Positions 1-6,248 of a DNA stretch of 7,310 nucleotides are shown here, piece by piece. The position numbers and the translations under genes are program-made. Source of the stretch: an uncultured Lachnospiraceae bacterium (GTDB taxonomy: Bacteria > Bacillota > Clostridia > Lachnospirales > Lachnospiraceae); NCBI GenBank assembly GCA_945643825.1, contig CALZEZ010000066.1:1-7310 (forward strand), read 5' to 3'. Below the pieces are notes generated by a model. The model was given only the letters and a program-made list of their open reading frames with translations. It was not told where the DNA came from and did not search any database. Numbering within the stretch: position 1 is the stretch's first letter; every line of letters begins with the position of its first letter.

Positions 1-697
1 TTTGTGTCTTTCCCATCTTCTTTCCCTCTGAATTGAGAAGCAACGTGATTGTCATGGCATAGGCATCCTTTGCTAACTTTTTTCGAATCAACTCGGTTCC
101 ACCTAGCATATTGCTCCACTGATCATCTCCTCCGAACTGCATGTTGCATCCATATCTCTTGTACAATTCCAGGAAATCATAGCTCTGCATGATCATGTAG
201 TTAAACTCCAGGAAGCTTAAGCCCTTCTCCATACGTTGCTTGTAGCATTCTGCCCGAAGCATATTATTCACAGAGAAGCAGGCACCGATATCTCTGATGA
301 ATTCAATATAATTCAAATCACGAAGCCACTCCGCATTATTTACCATTCTTGCCTTGCCCTCTCCGAAATCAATGAAGCGACTCATCTGTTTCTTGAAGCA
401 TTCACAATTGTGATCGATCAGCTCTGTTGTCATCATCGACCGCATATCTGTTCTTCCTGAAGGATCTCCAATCATAGCCGTTCCGCCTCCGATTAACGCT
501 ATAGGCTTATTCCCAGCCTGCTGCAATCGTTTCATCAGACAAAGCGCCATAAAATGACCGACATGAAGGGAATCTGCAGTCGGATCAAAACCAATATAAA
601 AGGTTGCCTTCCCCTGATTAATAAGCTCTCTAATCTCAGCCTCATCTGTCAACTGCGCCAGAAGACCCCTGGCCTGTAGTTCCTCATAAATATTCAT
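1..697 (-). CDS. tyrS: Tyrosyl-tRNA synthetase, N-terminal part (runs off the left edge)
   Basis: Cytoplasmic class I aminoacyl-tRNA synthetase that activates tyrosine with ATP and charges tRNA-Tyr. The first 232 residues are present, covering the catalytic Rossmann domain. The C-terminal anticodon-binding and S4-like domains lie outside the window. Visible motifs: the HIGH box as HVGH (residues 45-48) after YIGFDPT (Tyr34 lies in the tyrosine pocket), GDPSGR (77-82), the Y-x3-Q-x2-D tyrosine-recognition set (Tyr167, Gln171, Asp174), GGDDQW (189-194), and the KMSKS loop as KMGKT (227-231). The ATG at 695-697 is supported by an AAAGGAG ribosome site at 705-711, 7 nt upstream. The gene has its own promoter and a tyrosine T-box leader, so it is set by tRNA-Tyr charging and not by the upstream operon alone. 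Identification is near certain. Bacteria with two TyrRS types exist (TyrS/TyrZ), and I cannot fix the subtype from this half. Confidence 0.96.
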   Translation of the reverse strand, partial: MNIYEELQARGLLAQLTDEAEIRELINQGKATFYIGFDPTADSLHVGHFMALCLMKRLQQAGNKPIALIGGGTAMIGDPSGRTDMRSMMTTELIDHNCECFKKQMSRFIDFGEGKARMVNNAEWLRDLNYIEFIRDIGACFSVNNMLRAECYKQRMEKGLSFLEFNYMIMQSYDFLELYKRYGCNMQFGGDDQWSNMLGGTELIRKKLAKDAYAMTITLLLNSEGKKMGKTQ

Positions 698-715
698 TTT
701 CAAACTCCTTTCATC

Positions 716-750
716 AAAAAAACCCGTCCTTAACTAATGTTAAGGACGGG
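716..750 (-). terminator. Intrinsic terminator (attenuator) of the tyrS T-box
   Basis: Perfect 12-bp inverted repeat, CCCGTCCTTAAC / GTTAAGGACGGG (723-734 and 739-750), with a 4-nt loop. On the minus strand it is followed by seven Ts (716-722), just 5 nt before the tyrS ribosome site. This is a classical Rho-independent terminator, and its 5' arm is shared with the antiterminator. It may also stop read-through coming from the der-vwa operon, because it acts on any transcript crossing the leader. Confidence 0.95.
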
Positions 751-772
751 CATATGCTCGTGTTACCACCTT
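742..772 (-). promoter_or_regulatory. T-box antiterminator helix
   Basis: On the minus strand, AAGG (769-772) and ACG (759-761) flank the 7-nt bulge UGGUAAC (762-768). They can pair with CGUCCUU (742-748), which is also the 5' arm of the terminator hairpin. The two structures are therefore mutually exclusive, as in known T-box switches. The bulge carries the UGGU that contacts the tRNA ACCA end. Confidence 0.88.
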
Positions 773-1015
773 ACTTTACAGATTGCTCACGCAATCTGCC
801 TCAAGAAGTACGGATCCTATTACAGATCGATACTCGCCTGCTATAACGTGCAGGATACGTTGCAGCCTAATACCGTATTACCGGATTCGATGCACAGCTC
901 CGGGATGTATTCATTTCGAAGTCCCCTGCGCCTCTCATCGTCCGGCAGCTTTCTGTAGGTTTCCCTTCTCATTACTTGTTCCCTTCATAGCATTTGCTTC
1001 ATGAAACTAATTGGA

Positions 1016-1044
1016 ATTTTATCTTCTTTTTTCTCTCCTGTCAA
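1016..1044 (-). promoter_or_regulatory. Promoter of the tyrS T-box transcript
   Basis: On the minus strand, TTGACA (1039-1044) is followed by a 17-bp spacer and TAAAAT (1016-1021). This is a near-consensus housekeeping sigma-A promoter. The predicted start is near 1008-1010. It lies in the 50 bp between the end of the VWA gene and the T-box leader. Confidence 0.85.
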
Positions 1045-1070
1045 GCATAATTTTTGTCATCGATTTGCTG

Positions 1071-2273
1071 TCATCGACTTGCCATAAGAATTTTCATCGC
1101 TTCATTCAGACCCTGTATTGTCATTTTGTACATAGGAAACATGCCCTTGATTGCAGTTTCTGCCTCTCTCCAGGGCGCATTTCCAGTAGCCATCTTGGGA
1201 TTAAGCCAAGCTATTTTCTTATAATGACGTCTTAACATGGTAAGCCACTCCCAGCCCGACAAACCGTCGTTAGGACCCCTGTAGTTCCCACTTTTGCTGT
1301 AGAGCTCTTCCGGTGCCATAGCCGCATCCCCGACAATCAGAACCTTATAGTCCTTGTCCAGATTACGAATCATCCATTCGGTATCCACCCAGTCCCCATT
1401 TTCACATTCCGGCGTTTTATAGACCTTGGAATAAATACAGTTATGAAAATAATAGGTTTTAACATCCTTAAAATGATTTGAACGATGCACCGACTGAAAC
1501 AGTTCATTTAACAGCTTGGAATAGGGGATCATCGTACCTCCGGAGTCCATTAGCAGAAGCAGCTTGACTGAATTTTTCCGTGGCTTGCGCATGACAATCT
1601 GCAGACATCCCCCATTATTACAGGTCTTATCTATGGTTTTATCAATGTCAAGCTCCGTTTCCGGTATGTCAAGCTTTGTCGAAAACTGCCTCAATCTTTT
1701 GAAAGCCTGCTGAAACTGCCTGTTGTCAATAATGCGGTCATCTCTGAAGTCCTTAAATTTTCTTGCCCCAATTACCTCAAACGCAGACTGATAACCGGTC
1801 GTTCCTCCGACACGGATTCCGCCAAGATTACCACCCATGTTACCAAAAGAGGTTTTACCTAATGTCCCGATCCAGAAGCTTCCTCCATTATGTTCACTAT
1901 CCTGATCGCGAAGTCTGTCCTTAAACTTGGTCTCAACCTCTTCCTTATCAAGTTCCATCGGTGTTTCCTGATTCATCTGCTGCTTGAGCTTATCTTCAAA
2001 TAACTGCTGATGCTCCGGCTTATTCAACCATTCCATCATATTTTTTGAGACTTCCGTTTTCTCCCTTACCCCCCTAAAGCATTCCTCAAAGGCAAGATCA
2101 AATTTATCAAAGTCTGTCTCACTTTTTACCAGGATGGATTTTGAAACATAATAAAACTTGGTCAGAGAATTCTCACATAGTCCTATATCCAAAGCATTTT
2201 GCAATGTCAGCCATTCACTCAGTGTAACTTTCAGTTCCTTTTGCTTGAGTGCTTCAAAAAAATCAATGAACAT
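1071..2273 (-). CDS. CoxE-like VWA-domain protein, partner of a MoxR ATPase
   Basis: A 400-residue soluble protein with no signal peptide or membrane segment. The N-terminus MFIDFFEALKQKELKVTLSE matches the usual opening of the MoxR-associated VWA (CoxE-like) family, so the ATG at 2271-2273 is the likely start. Residues 75-125 are charged and helical. Next comes a glycine-rich stretch, FGNMGGNLGGIRVGG (143-157), typical of the family. The C-terminal VWA domain (about 235-390) starts with LLLLMDSGGTM. Here the metal-site (MIDAS) motif DxSxS is changed to D243-x-G-x-T247. GDAAMAPEEL (315-324) supplies a further MIDAS-type aspartate, D316. The gene overlaps moxR by 11 nt and has only a weak GAGG at 2286-2289, so translational coupling is likely. 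The family generally serves as the adaptor or substrate-binding partner of MoxR ATPases (CoxD/CoxE, RavA/ViaA). The client here is unknown. Confidence 0.88.
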   Translation of the reverse strand: MFIDFFEALKQKELKVTLSEWLTLQNALDIGLCENSLTKFYYVSKSILVKSETDFDKFDLAFEECFRGVREKTEVSKNMMEWLNKPEHQQLFEDKLKQQMNQETPMELDKEEVETKFKDRLRDQDSEHNGGSFWIGTLGKTSFGNMGGNLGGIRVGGTTGYQSAFEVIGARKFKDFRDDRIIDNRQFQQAFKRLRQFSTKLDIPETELDIDKTIDKTCNNGGCLQIVMRKPRKNSVKLLLLMDSGGTMIPYSKLLNELFQSVHRSNHFKDVKTYYFHNCIYSKVYKTPECENGDWVDTEWMIRNLDKDYKVLIVGDAAMAPEELYSKSGNYRGPNDGLSGWEWLTMLRRHYKKIAWLNPKMATGNAPWREAETAIKGMFPMYKMTIQGLNEAMKILMASR

Positions 2274-3078
2274 AATGCTTTACAACCTCAAGATCCTCAT
2301 CCTTTTTCACAATGACACCAAGATATGGCAGCTTACTTTGGATGGTCTCTGCGGCAATTCCGCCGAGCTGCAAAGCATTCACCCAGTCAATCAGCTCAGA
2401 TGTGCTTGGTTTCTTGCGGATGTCACGGATATCCCTTATGAAATAGAAGGCATTCATTGCCTGATTTAACAGATTCTCCTCCACATTTGGAAAATGTGTG
2501 CGTACAATCTCCTCCATCAACGTCTTATCCGGAAACTCAATAAAATGAAAGATGCAGCGACGCAAAAATGCATCCGGCAGTTCCTTCTCAGCATTTGATG
2601 TGATAATAACAATCGGCCTTTGTTTTGCCTTTACTGTGCGCTTTGTCTCCTGAATATAAAACTCCATCTGATCCAGCTCCCAAAGCAAATCATTCGGAAA
2701 CTCCAGATCCGCCTTATCAATCTCATCAATAAGAAGAACCACCTGCTCTTCACTTTCAAACGCCTCTCCAAGCTTACCAAGCTTCACATAGCGAGCAATA
2801 TCATTGACGCCTTCTTCGCCAAACTGACCATCATAGAGACGCTGAATCGTGTCATACATATACAAACCATCCTGTGCCTTCGTGGTTGATTTGATATTCC
2901 ATATGATTAATTTCTTACCAAGCGATTTTGCAACGGCTTCTGCCAACATCGTCTTGCCTGTTCCCGGCTCTCCCTTGATCAGTAAGGGCTTTTGTAAGGC
3001 AATGGCAATATTTACGCTGGACATCAGCTGCTCGGATGCAACATACTCCTGGGTACTTTTGAACTGATTCTCACTCAT
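2263..3078 (-). CDS. MoxR-family AAA+ ATPase
   Basis: A 271-residue AAA+ ATPase that probably acts as a chaperone-like remodeller with the VWA protein encoded just downstream. Motifs: Walker A GEPGTGKT (36-43, Lys42), the family sequence KSTTKAQDGLYMYD after the first strand (63-76), Walker B LLIDEIDKAD (115-124, Asp118/Glu119), sensor 1 ITSNAEKELPDAFLRRC (159-175, Asn162) with Arg173/Arg174 as arginine-finger candidates, and a short C-terminal lid with KPSTSELIDWV (223-233). Length is near the short end of the MoxR family. The ATG at 3076-3078 has a GGAGGAG ribosome site at 3085-3091, which lies inside the last codons of gpsA; the gpsA stop is only 3 nt before the ATG. Proteins of this class in carbon monoxide dehydrogenase clusters are called CoxD-like, but no such enzyme is present here. 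The family call is firm and the cellular role unknown. Confidence 0.93.
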   Translation of the reverse strand: MSENQFKSTQEYVASEQLMSSVNIAIALQKPLLIKGEPGTGKTMLAEAVAKSLGKKLIIWNIKSTTKAQDGLYMYDTIQRLYDGQFGEEGVNDIARYVKLGKLGEAFESEEQVVLLIDEIDKADLEFPNDLLWELDQMEFYIQETKRTVKAKQRPIVIITSNAEKELPDAFLRRCIFHFIEFPDKTLMEEIVRTHFPNVEENLLNQAMNAFYFIRDIRDIRKKPSTSELIDWVNALQLGGIAAETIQSKLPYLGVIVKKDEDLEVVKHYVH

Positions 3079-3081
3079 TTT

Positions 3082-4095
3082 TTACTCCTCCGGCCAGTCT
3101 ATCCCGGCATTTTCTATTTTTTTATCTCGCAGCATTAATTCCCTTACTGCATCATCTGCTTTCTTATTTTCAAACAATACAGCATAAACCTGCTCAACAA
3201 TCGGCATGTCTATTTCATACTTTCTGGCAAGACCTACTGCAGCTTTGGCACAATACACCCCTTCTACAACCATCTTGACCTCATCCATTGCCTCCTGCAT
3301 CGTTTTCCCCTGTCCAATCAGGATTCCGGCTCTTCGATTTCTAGAATGCATACTTGCGCAGGTCACAATCAAGTCGCCAATTCCGGTCAGTCCGCAGAAG
3401 GTTTCGAACCTTCCTCCCATTGCCACGCCAAGACGAGCAATCTCCTGAATGCCTCTTGTAATAAGTGCTGCCTTTGTATTGTCTCCATATCCCAAGCCAT
3501 CAGCAATTCCTGCCGCAAGTGCTACTACATTTTTTAAAGAACCTCCAAGCTCTATTCCCAGAACATCAGGGCTAATATAAACCCGGAATACCTCACTCAT
3601 AAAGCAGTTCTGCAGAAACTGTGCAATACGCTTTTTGTGTGCCCCCACAACAATACTGGTAGGAAGACCTCTGCTAACCTCCTCAGCATGAGAAGGTCCT
3701 GACAAAACAGCAACCTGTGCCTGTGGAATCTCCTGCTCAATAATCTGAGAGAGAGTTAACAATGTATTTTCTTCGATTCCCTTTGCAACATTCACAATGA
3801 TCTGCCCATCTGTCACAAACGGAGACAACCGTTTCGCAGTACTCCTTATATAAGAGCTTGCTACTGCCATAACAAGAAAATCCTTTTCCTCTACCGCCAA
3901 CTGATCATCTGCTGTAAAGGACATATCCTCAGGCAGCATCACTCCGGGGAGCATTTTATGCTCATGATTCTTTGTCAAATCTTCAATTTCAGACGCAAGT
4001 GCAGACCATATGGTTACTTCATGTCCATTTTTATGTAGGAGGACTGCTAATCCAATTCCCCAGCTTCCTCCACCTAATATTGCTACCTTAGCCAC
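3082..4095 (-). CDS. gpsA: NAD(P)-dependent glycerol-3-phosphate dehydrogenase
   Basis: A 337-residue cytoplasmic enzyme that reduces dihydroxyacetone phosphate to sn-glycerol-3-phosphate, the backbone of phospholipids. The N-terminal Rossmann fold starts with VAILGGGSWGIGLAVLL (4-20); its GGGSWG is the family's dinucleotide loop. Further motifs: VAKG (103-106), SGPSHAEEV (132-140), ELGGSLKNVVALAAG with the catalytic lysine candidate Lys188 (182-196), GLGYGDNTKAALITRG (200-215), and CGLTGIGDLIVTC...SRNRRAG (234-257) in the helical C-terminal domain. Length is normal for the family. The start codon is GTG (4093-4095), chosen because a strong GGGAGG site (4103-4108) lies 7 nt upstream and the glycine-loop begins at the expected distance. 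It follows plsY after a 15-nt gap. PlsY uses the product of this enzyme, so the pair encodes successive steps of phosphatidic acid synthesis. Confidence 0.97.
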   Translation of the reverse strand: MAKVAILGGGSWGIGLAVLLHKNGHEVTIWSALASEIEDLTKNHEHKMLPGVMLPEDMSFTADDQLAVEEKDFLVMAVASSYIRSTAKRLSPFVTDGQIIVNVAKGIEENTLLTLSQIIEQEIPQAQVAVLSGPSHAEEVSRGLPTSIVVGAHKKRIAQFLQNCFMSEVFRVYISPDVLGIELGGSLKNVVALAAGIADGLGYGDNTKAALITRGIQEIARLGVAMGGRFETFCGLTGIGDLIVTCASMHSRNRRAGILIGQGKTMQEAMDEVKMVVEGVYCAKAAVGLARKYEIDMPIVEQVYAVLFENKKADDAVRELMLRDKKIENAGIDWPEE

Positions 4096-4102
4096 TTCTC
4101 AT

Positions 4103-4108
4103 CCTCCC
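4103..4108 (-). promoter_or_regulatory. Ribosome binding site fixing the GTG start of gpsA
   Basis: GGGAGG on the minus strand lies 7 nt from the GTG at 4093-4095, within the 15-nt plsY-gpsA gap. An ATG at 4100-4102 directly abuts this site, is out of frame and stops after four codons, so it is not the start. Confidence 0.85.
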
Positions 4109-4110
4109 AA

Positions 4111-4776
4111 TTATTTTTCTGCAACAGAAACATCCTTTTTCTTAAACAGAAACGTCTTGCGCTCTGTACCGGAAGCAAGTCTTTTAATATTATCCCAATG
4201 CTTATAATATGCCAAACCAGCAAGCAACAAACCGATTCCATACATTTCCAGCAGATTTGCCTGACTCATATTTCCAAGAATTCCCATCTGACCGGAAACA
4301 ACAAGCTGTATCATGAAGCCAAGGTAAACTAACAGTGATCCCAATGATACATAATGTGTTGTCAGAAAAATACCAAAGAAAATAATCACTCCAACCGGGA
4401 TAAAGGATGGATGAAAGGATAAAATCAACCCCGCCGTCGCTGCAATTCCTTTTCCCCCTTTAAAATTCAGATAAAACGGAAAATCATGTCCAAGTATTGC
4501 CCCTGCCGCTGTATAAATCTTCAACAAGTAAATCGTATCCGGATGAGAACCCTTATAAATTATACTGACAATAGCAAGCGCAATCATGCACTTAGCAATA
4601 TCTCCCACAAGAACAATCAATCCGGCTTTTGTTCCAAGAACTCTCAGTGTATTAGTGGTACCTGCATTGCCGCTTCCATGCTCTCTGATATCTATTCCAT
4701 GAATCTTCCCGTAAATATAAGCAGTCTGTATCAGTCCAAATGCATATCCTATCAACAAACAAATCACACGCTCCAC
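4111..4776 (-). CDS. plsY: Acyl-phosphate:glycerol-3-phosphate acyltransferase
   Basis: A 221-residue integral membrane enzyme that moves an acyl group from acyl-phosphate (made by PlsX) to position 1 of sn-glycerol-3-phosphate, giving lysophosphatidic acid. Several hydrophobic spans are visible, roughly at 3-22, 50-73, 112-137, 143-162 and 175-191, with others less clear. The family's three conserved regions are present: HGSGNAGTTN (33-42), GHDFPFYLNFKGGKG (96-110) and the HYVSLGSLL stretch (141-149). The C-terminus ends with KHWDNIKRLASGTERK (192-207), also typical, then a short lysine-rich tail. The start is GTG (4774-4776), with AAGGAAGG at 4786-4793, 9 nt upstream. It begins 2 nt after the der stop codon. 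The neighbouring gpsA makes its acceptor substrate. Confidence 0.96.
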   Translation of the reverse strand: MERVICLLIGYAFGLIQTAYIYGKIHGIDIREHGSGNAGTTNTLRVLGTKAGLIVLVGDIAKCMIALAIVSIIYKGSHPDTIYLLKIYTAAGAILGHDFPFYLNFKGGKGIAATAGLILSFHPSFIPVGVIIFFGIFLTTHYVSLGSLLVYLGFMIQLVVSGQMGILGNMSQANLLEMYGIGLLLAGLAYYKHWDNIKRLASGTERKTFLFKKKDVSVAEK

Positions 4777-4778
4777 GA

Positions 4779-6116
4779 CTATTTTCCTTCCTTTCTCTCG
4801 CGTATTACAAATTTTAATGGTGTTCCCTGAAAACCAAAAGCCTCTCTGATCTGATTTTCAATATATCTTGTATAAGAGAAATGCATTAGCTCCTTATCAT
4901 TCACAAAAATGACAAAGGTGGGCGGTTTTACAGATACTTGTGTAATATAGAACAGGCGAAGTCTTTTTCCTTTGTCTGATGGTGGCTGCTGCATAGCAAC
5001 CGCCTGCGACATGATTTCGTTGAGCACGCCCGTCTGCACGCGCATCGCATGATTCTCACTGACCATCTCTATGGTATCAAACAATTTAGGAAGCCTCTGT
5101 CCTGTAACTGCTGAAATAAACAGAATCTCTGCATACGGCATAAAAGATAATACCTGACGAATTTTGGCACTATATTCATTCACGGTTTTGTTATCCTTCT
5201 CTATGGCATCCCATTTATTTACCGCGATAATCATAGCCTTTCCACGATCATGTGCTATGCCCGCGATCTTGGCATCCTGTTCCGTGACACCCTCTACCGC
5301 ATCAATCAAAAGCACCACAACATCAGCACGCTCCACTGCAGAAACGGTACGCACAATCATATAATGCTCTAACTCTTCTTTTATTTTATTTTTTCTGCGA
5401 AGTCCTGCCGTGTCAATAAAAATGTAATCCTTTCCATTGTGTGTAATTTCTGTATCAACGGCATCCCTTGTCGTGCCGGCAATGTCTGAAACAATCAGAC
5501 GATTCTCTCCAAGAAGCTTATTAATCAGCGAGGATTTTCCTACATTAGGTTTACCGACAATAGCCACACGGATACGGTCATCCTCCTCTTCCACTCCGGA
5601 TGTCTCAGGGAAATAGCCAATCACCTCATCTAACATCTCACCAAGTCCCAGTCTGTTAACTGCAGAAATTGGATATGGCTCTCCTATTCCCAAATTATAG
5701 AACTCATAGACATCCGCCATCATTTTCTCAAAGCTGTCCACCTTATTAACAACCAGCACTACCGGCTTATGGGAACGACGAAGCATGTCCGCAACCTTGG
5801 CATCGGCATCTACAAGTCCCTGCTTCACATCCACCATAAATAAAATCACATCCGCTGTATCAATGGCAATCTGCGCCTGTTCACGCATTTGAGACAGGAT
5901 AATATCGTTACTGTCCGGTTCAATTCCACCGGTATCAATCAAAGTAAAGGTCTGATCCAGCCAGTTCACGTCCGCATAAATCCGATCTCTTGTGATTCCC
6001 GGTGAATCCTTGACAATTGCAATTTTCTCTCCTGCAAGCACATTAAAAAGGGTGGATTTACCCACGTTCGGGCGTCCAACCACCGCAACAATTGGCCTGT
6101 TTTTTTTCTTTGCCAT
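4779..6116 (-). CDS. der: Ribosome-assembly GTPase Der (EngA), two tandem G domains
   Basis: A 445-residue essential GTPase that acts in late assembly of the 50S ribosomal subunit. G domain 1: P-loop GRPNVGKST (14-22), GITRD in switch I (about 40-44), DTGG (61-64), NKVD (124-127), SAV (151-153). An acidic linker, EEEDD, lies around 176-180. G domain 2: GKPNVGKSS (188-196), GTTRD (214-218), DTAG (235-238), NKWD (300-303), SAV (335-337). The C-terminal KH-like domain spans about 355-440, with the conserved PPTFVIFVND and GTPLKFVIRER. The start is ATG 6114-6116, giving MAKKKNRPIVAVVG, with GAGGAG at 6123-6128. The frame stays open upstream to an ATG at 6234-6236, but those 40 residues have no family counterpart and span the promoter, so I reject the longer form. 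First gene of the operon der-plsY-gpsA-moxR-vwa. Confidence 0.97.
   Translation of the reverse strand: MAKKKNRPIVAVVGRPNVGKSTLFNVLAGEKIAIVKDSPGITRDRIYADVNWLDQTFTLIDTGGIEPDSNDIILSQMREQAQIAIDTADVILFMVDVKQGLVDADAKVADMLRRSHKPVVLVVNKVDSFEKMMADVYEFYNLGIGEPYPISAVNRLGLGEMLDEVIGYFPETSGVEEEDDRIRVAIVGKPNVGKSSLINKLLGENRLIVSDIAGTTRDAVDTEITHNGKDYIFIDTAGLRRKNKIKEELEHYMIVRTVSAVERADVVVLLIDAVEGVTEQDAKIAGIAHDRGKAMIIAVNKWDAIEKDNKTVNEYSAKIRQVLSFMPYAEILFISAVTGQRLPKLFDTIEMVSENHAMRVQTGVLNEIMSQAVAMQQPPSDKGKRLRLFYITQVSVKPPTFVIFVNDKELMHFSYTRYIENQIREAFGFQGTPLKFVIRERKEGK
4786..4793 (-). promoter_or_regulatory. Ribosome binding site for the GTG start of plsY
   Basis: AAGGAAGG on the minus strand lies 9 nt from the GTG at 4774-4776 and sits inside the last codons of der. 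This suggests the two genes are translated from one message with possible coupling. Confidence 0.7.
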
Positions 6117-6122
6117 AATTCT

Positions 6123-6128
6123 CTCCTC
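6123..6128 (-). promoter_or_regulatory. Ribosome binding site fixing the der start
   Basis: GAGGAG on the minus strand lies 6 nt before the ATG at 6114-6116. Together with the promoter at 6149-6177 it shows that translation begins here and not at the in-frame ATG 120 nt further upstream. Confidence 0.85.
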
Positions 6129-6148
6129 ATTAAAAACTCTTAGCCTAG

Positions 6149-6177
6149 ATTTTAGCTTATTTGTAAAATGTTGTAAA
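6149..6177 (-). promoter_or_regulatory. Promoter of the der-plsY-gpsA-moxR-vwa operon
   Basis: On the minus strand, TTTACA (6172-6177), a 17-bp spacer and TAAAAT (6149-6154) make a good sigma-A promoter. The predicted transcript start is near 6142, giving a 5' leader of about 26 nt before the der ATG. No riboswitch fits in so short a leader. Confidence 0.75.
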
Positions 6178-6186
6178 GGATAATTC

Positions 6187-6217
6187 TTGACTGCATTGCA
6201 AAGCAATGCTATATAAT
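6187..6217 (+). promoter_or_regulatory. Promoter of the PRPP synthetase gene
   Basis: TTGACT (6187-6192) is followed by TATATA at 6210-6215 (17-bp spacer) or TATAAT at 6212-6217 (19-bp spacer). The two overlap, so the exact -10 is undecided. The predicted start is near 6222-6225, leaving a leader of about 25 nt. It is divergent from the der promoter; the two -35 boxes are 9 bp apart. Confidence 0.75.
6193..6209. repeat. Perfect inverted repeat filling the promoter spacer (possible operator)
   Basis: GCATTGC-AAA-GCAATGC is a perfect 7-bp palindrome with a 3-bp centre. It occupies exactly the 17 bp between TTGACT and TATATA. It lies upstream of the predicted transcript start, so it would act as DNA, for example as a repressor site, and not as an RNA hairpin. 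I do not recognise it as the site of a known regulator. Confidence 0.6.
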
Positions 6218-6248
6218 AGGATGTACGATTTACCATCTGGAGGAATCT

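Larger units (their letters stand above)
716..1008 (-). promoter_or_regulatory. Tyrosine-specific T-box leader of tyrS
   Basis: A roughly 290-nt 5' leader on the minus strand that senses uncharged tRNA-Tyr. Reading 5' to 3' on that strand, an AGUA-type element lies near 973-976 and an ACAGAAAGC element with distal-loop sequence near 945-955. The specifier loop sequence GAAUACAUCCCGGAGC spans about 896-912, and its UAC (907-909) is a tyrosine codon. Stem III (779-798) is a perfect 8-bp helix, CAGATTGC/GCAATCTG, capped by a GUGA tetraloop. The T-box core AAGGUGGUAACACG spans 759-772. In it, UGGU (765-768) can pair with the tRNA acceptor end ACCA; the U matches the discriminator A73 of tRNA-Tyr. 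Known mechanism: uncharged tRNA stabilises the antiterminator and allows tyrS transcription. The 5' end is inferred from the promoter. There is no gene between 698 and 1070; this leader and the promoter account for that stretch. Confidence 0.94.

Noticed and set aside
737..1004. Plus-strand open frames in the tyrS leader
   Set aside because: The region is a well-formed T-box RNA on the other strand; the frames have no ribosome site and no family resemblance.
1055..1077. Direct repeat of TGTCATCGA (1055-1063 and 1069-1077) at the end of the VWA gene
   Set aside because: Only 9 bp, two copies, one of them inside the stop region of the gene. It forms no useful hairpin and has no link to a known site. 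Probably chance.
1061..1078. Weak 5-bp hairpin (TCGAT/ATCGA) after the VWA stop codon as a terminator
   Set aside because: The stem is short and AT-rich, and no T-run follows it on the minus strand.
4088..4102. Four-codon mini-frame (ATG to TAA) overlapping the gpsA start, as a leader peptide
   Set aside because: Its ATG directly abuts the GGGAGG site, too close for efficient initiation, and the length is what chance would give.
4486..4830. 114-codon plus-strand open frame across plsY and the end of der
   Set aside because: Antisense shadow of two conserved genes, with no ribosome site or recognisable product.
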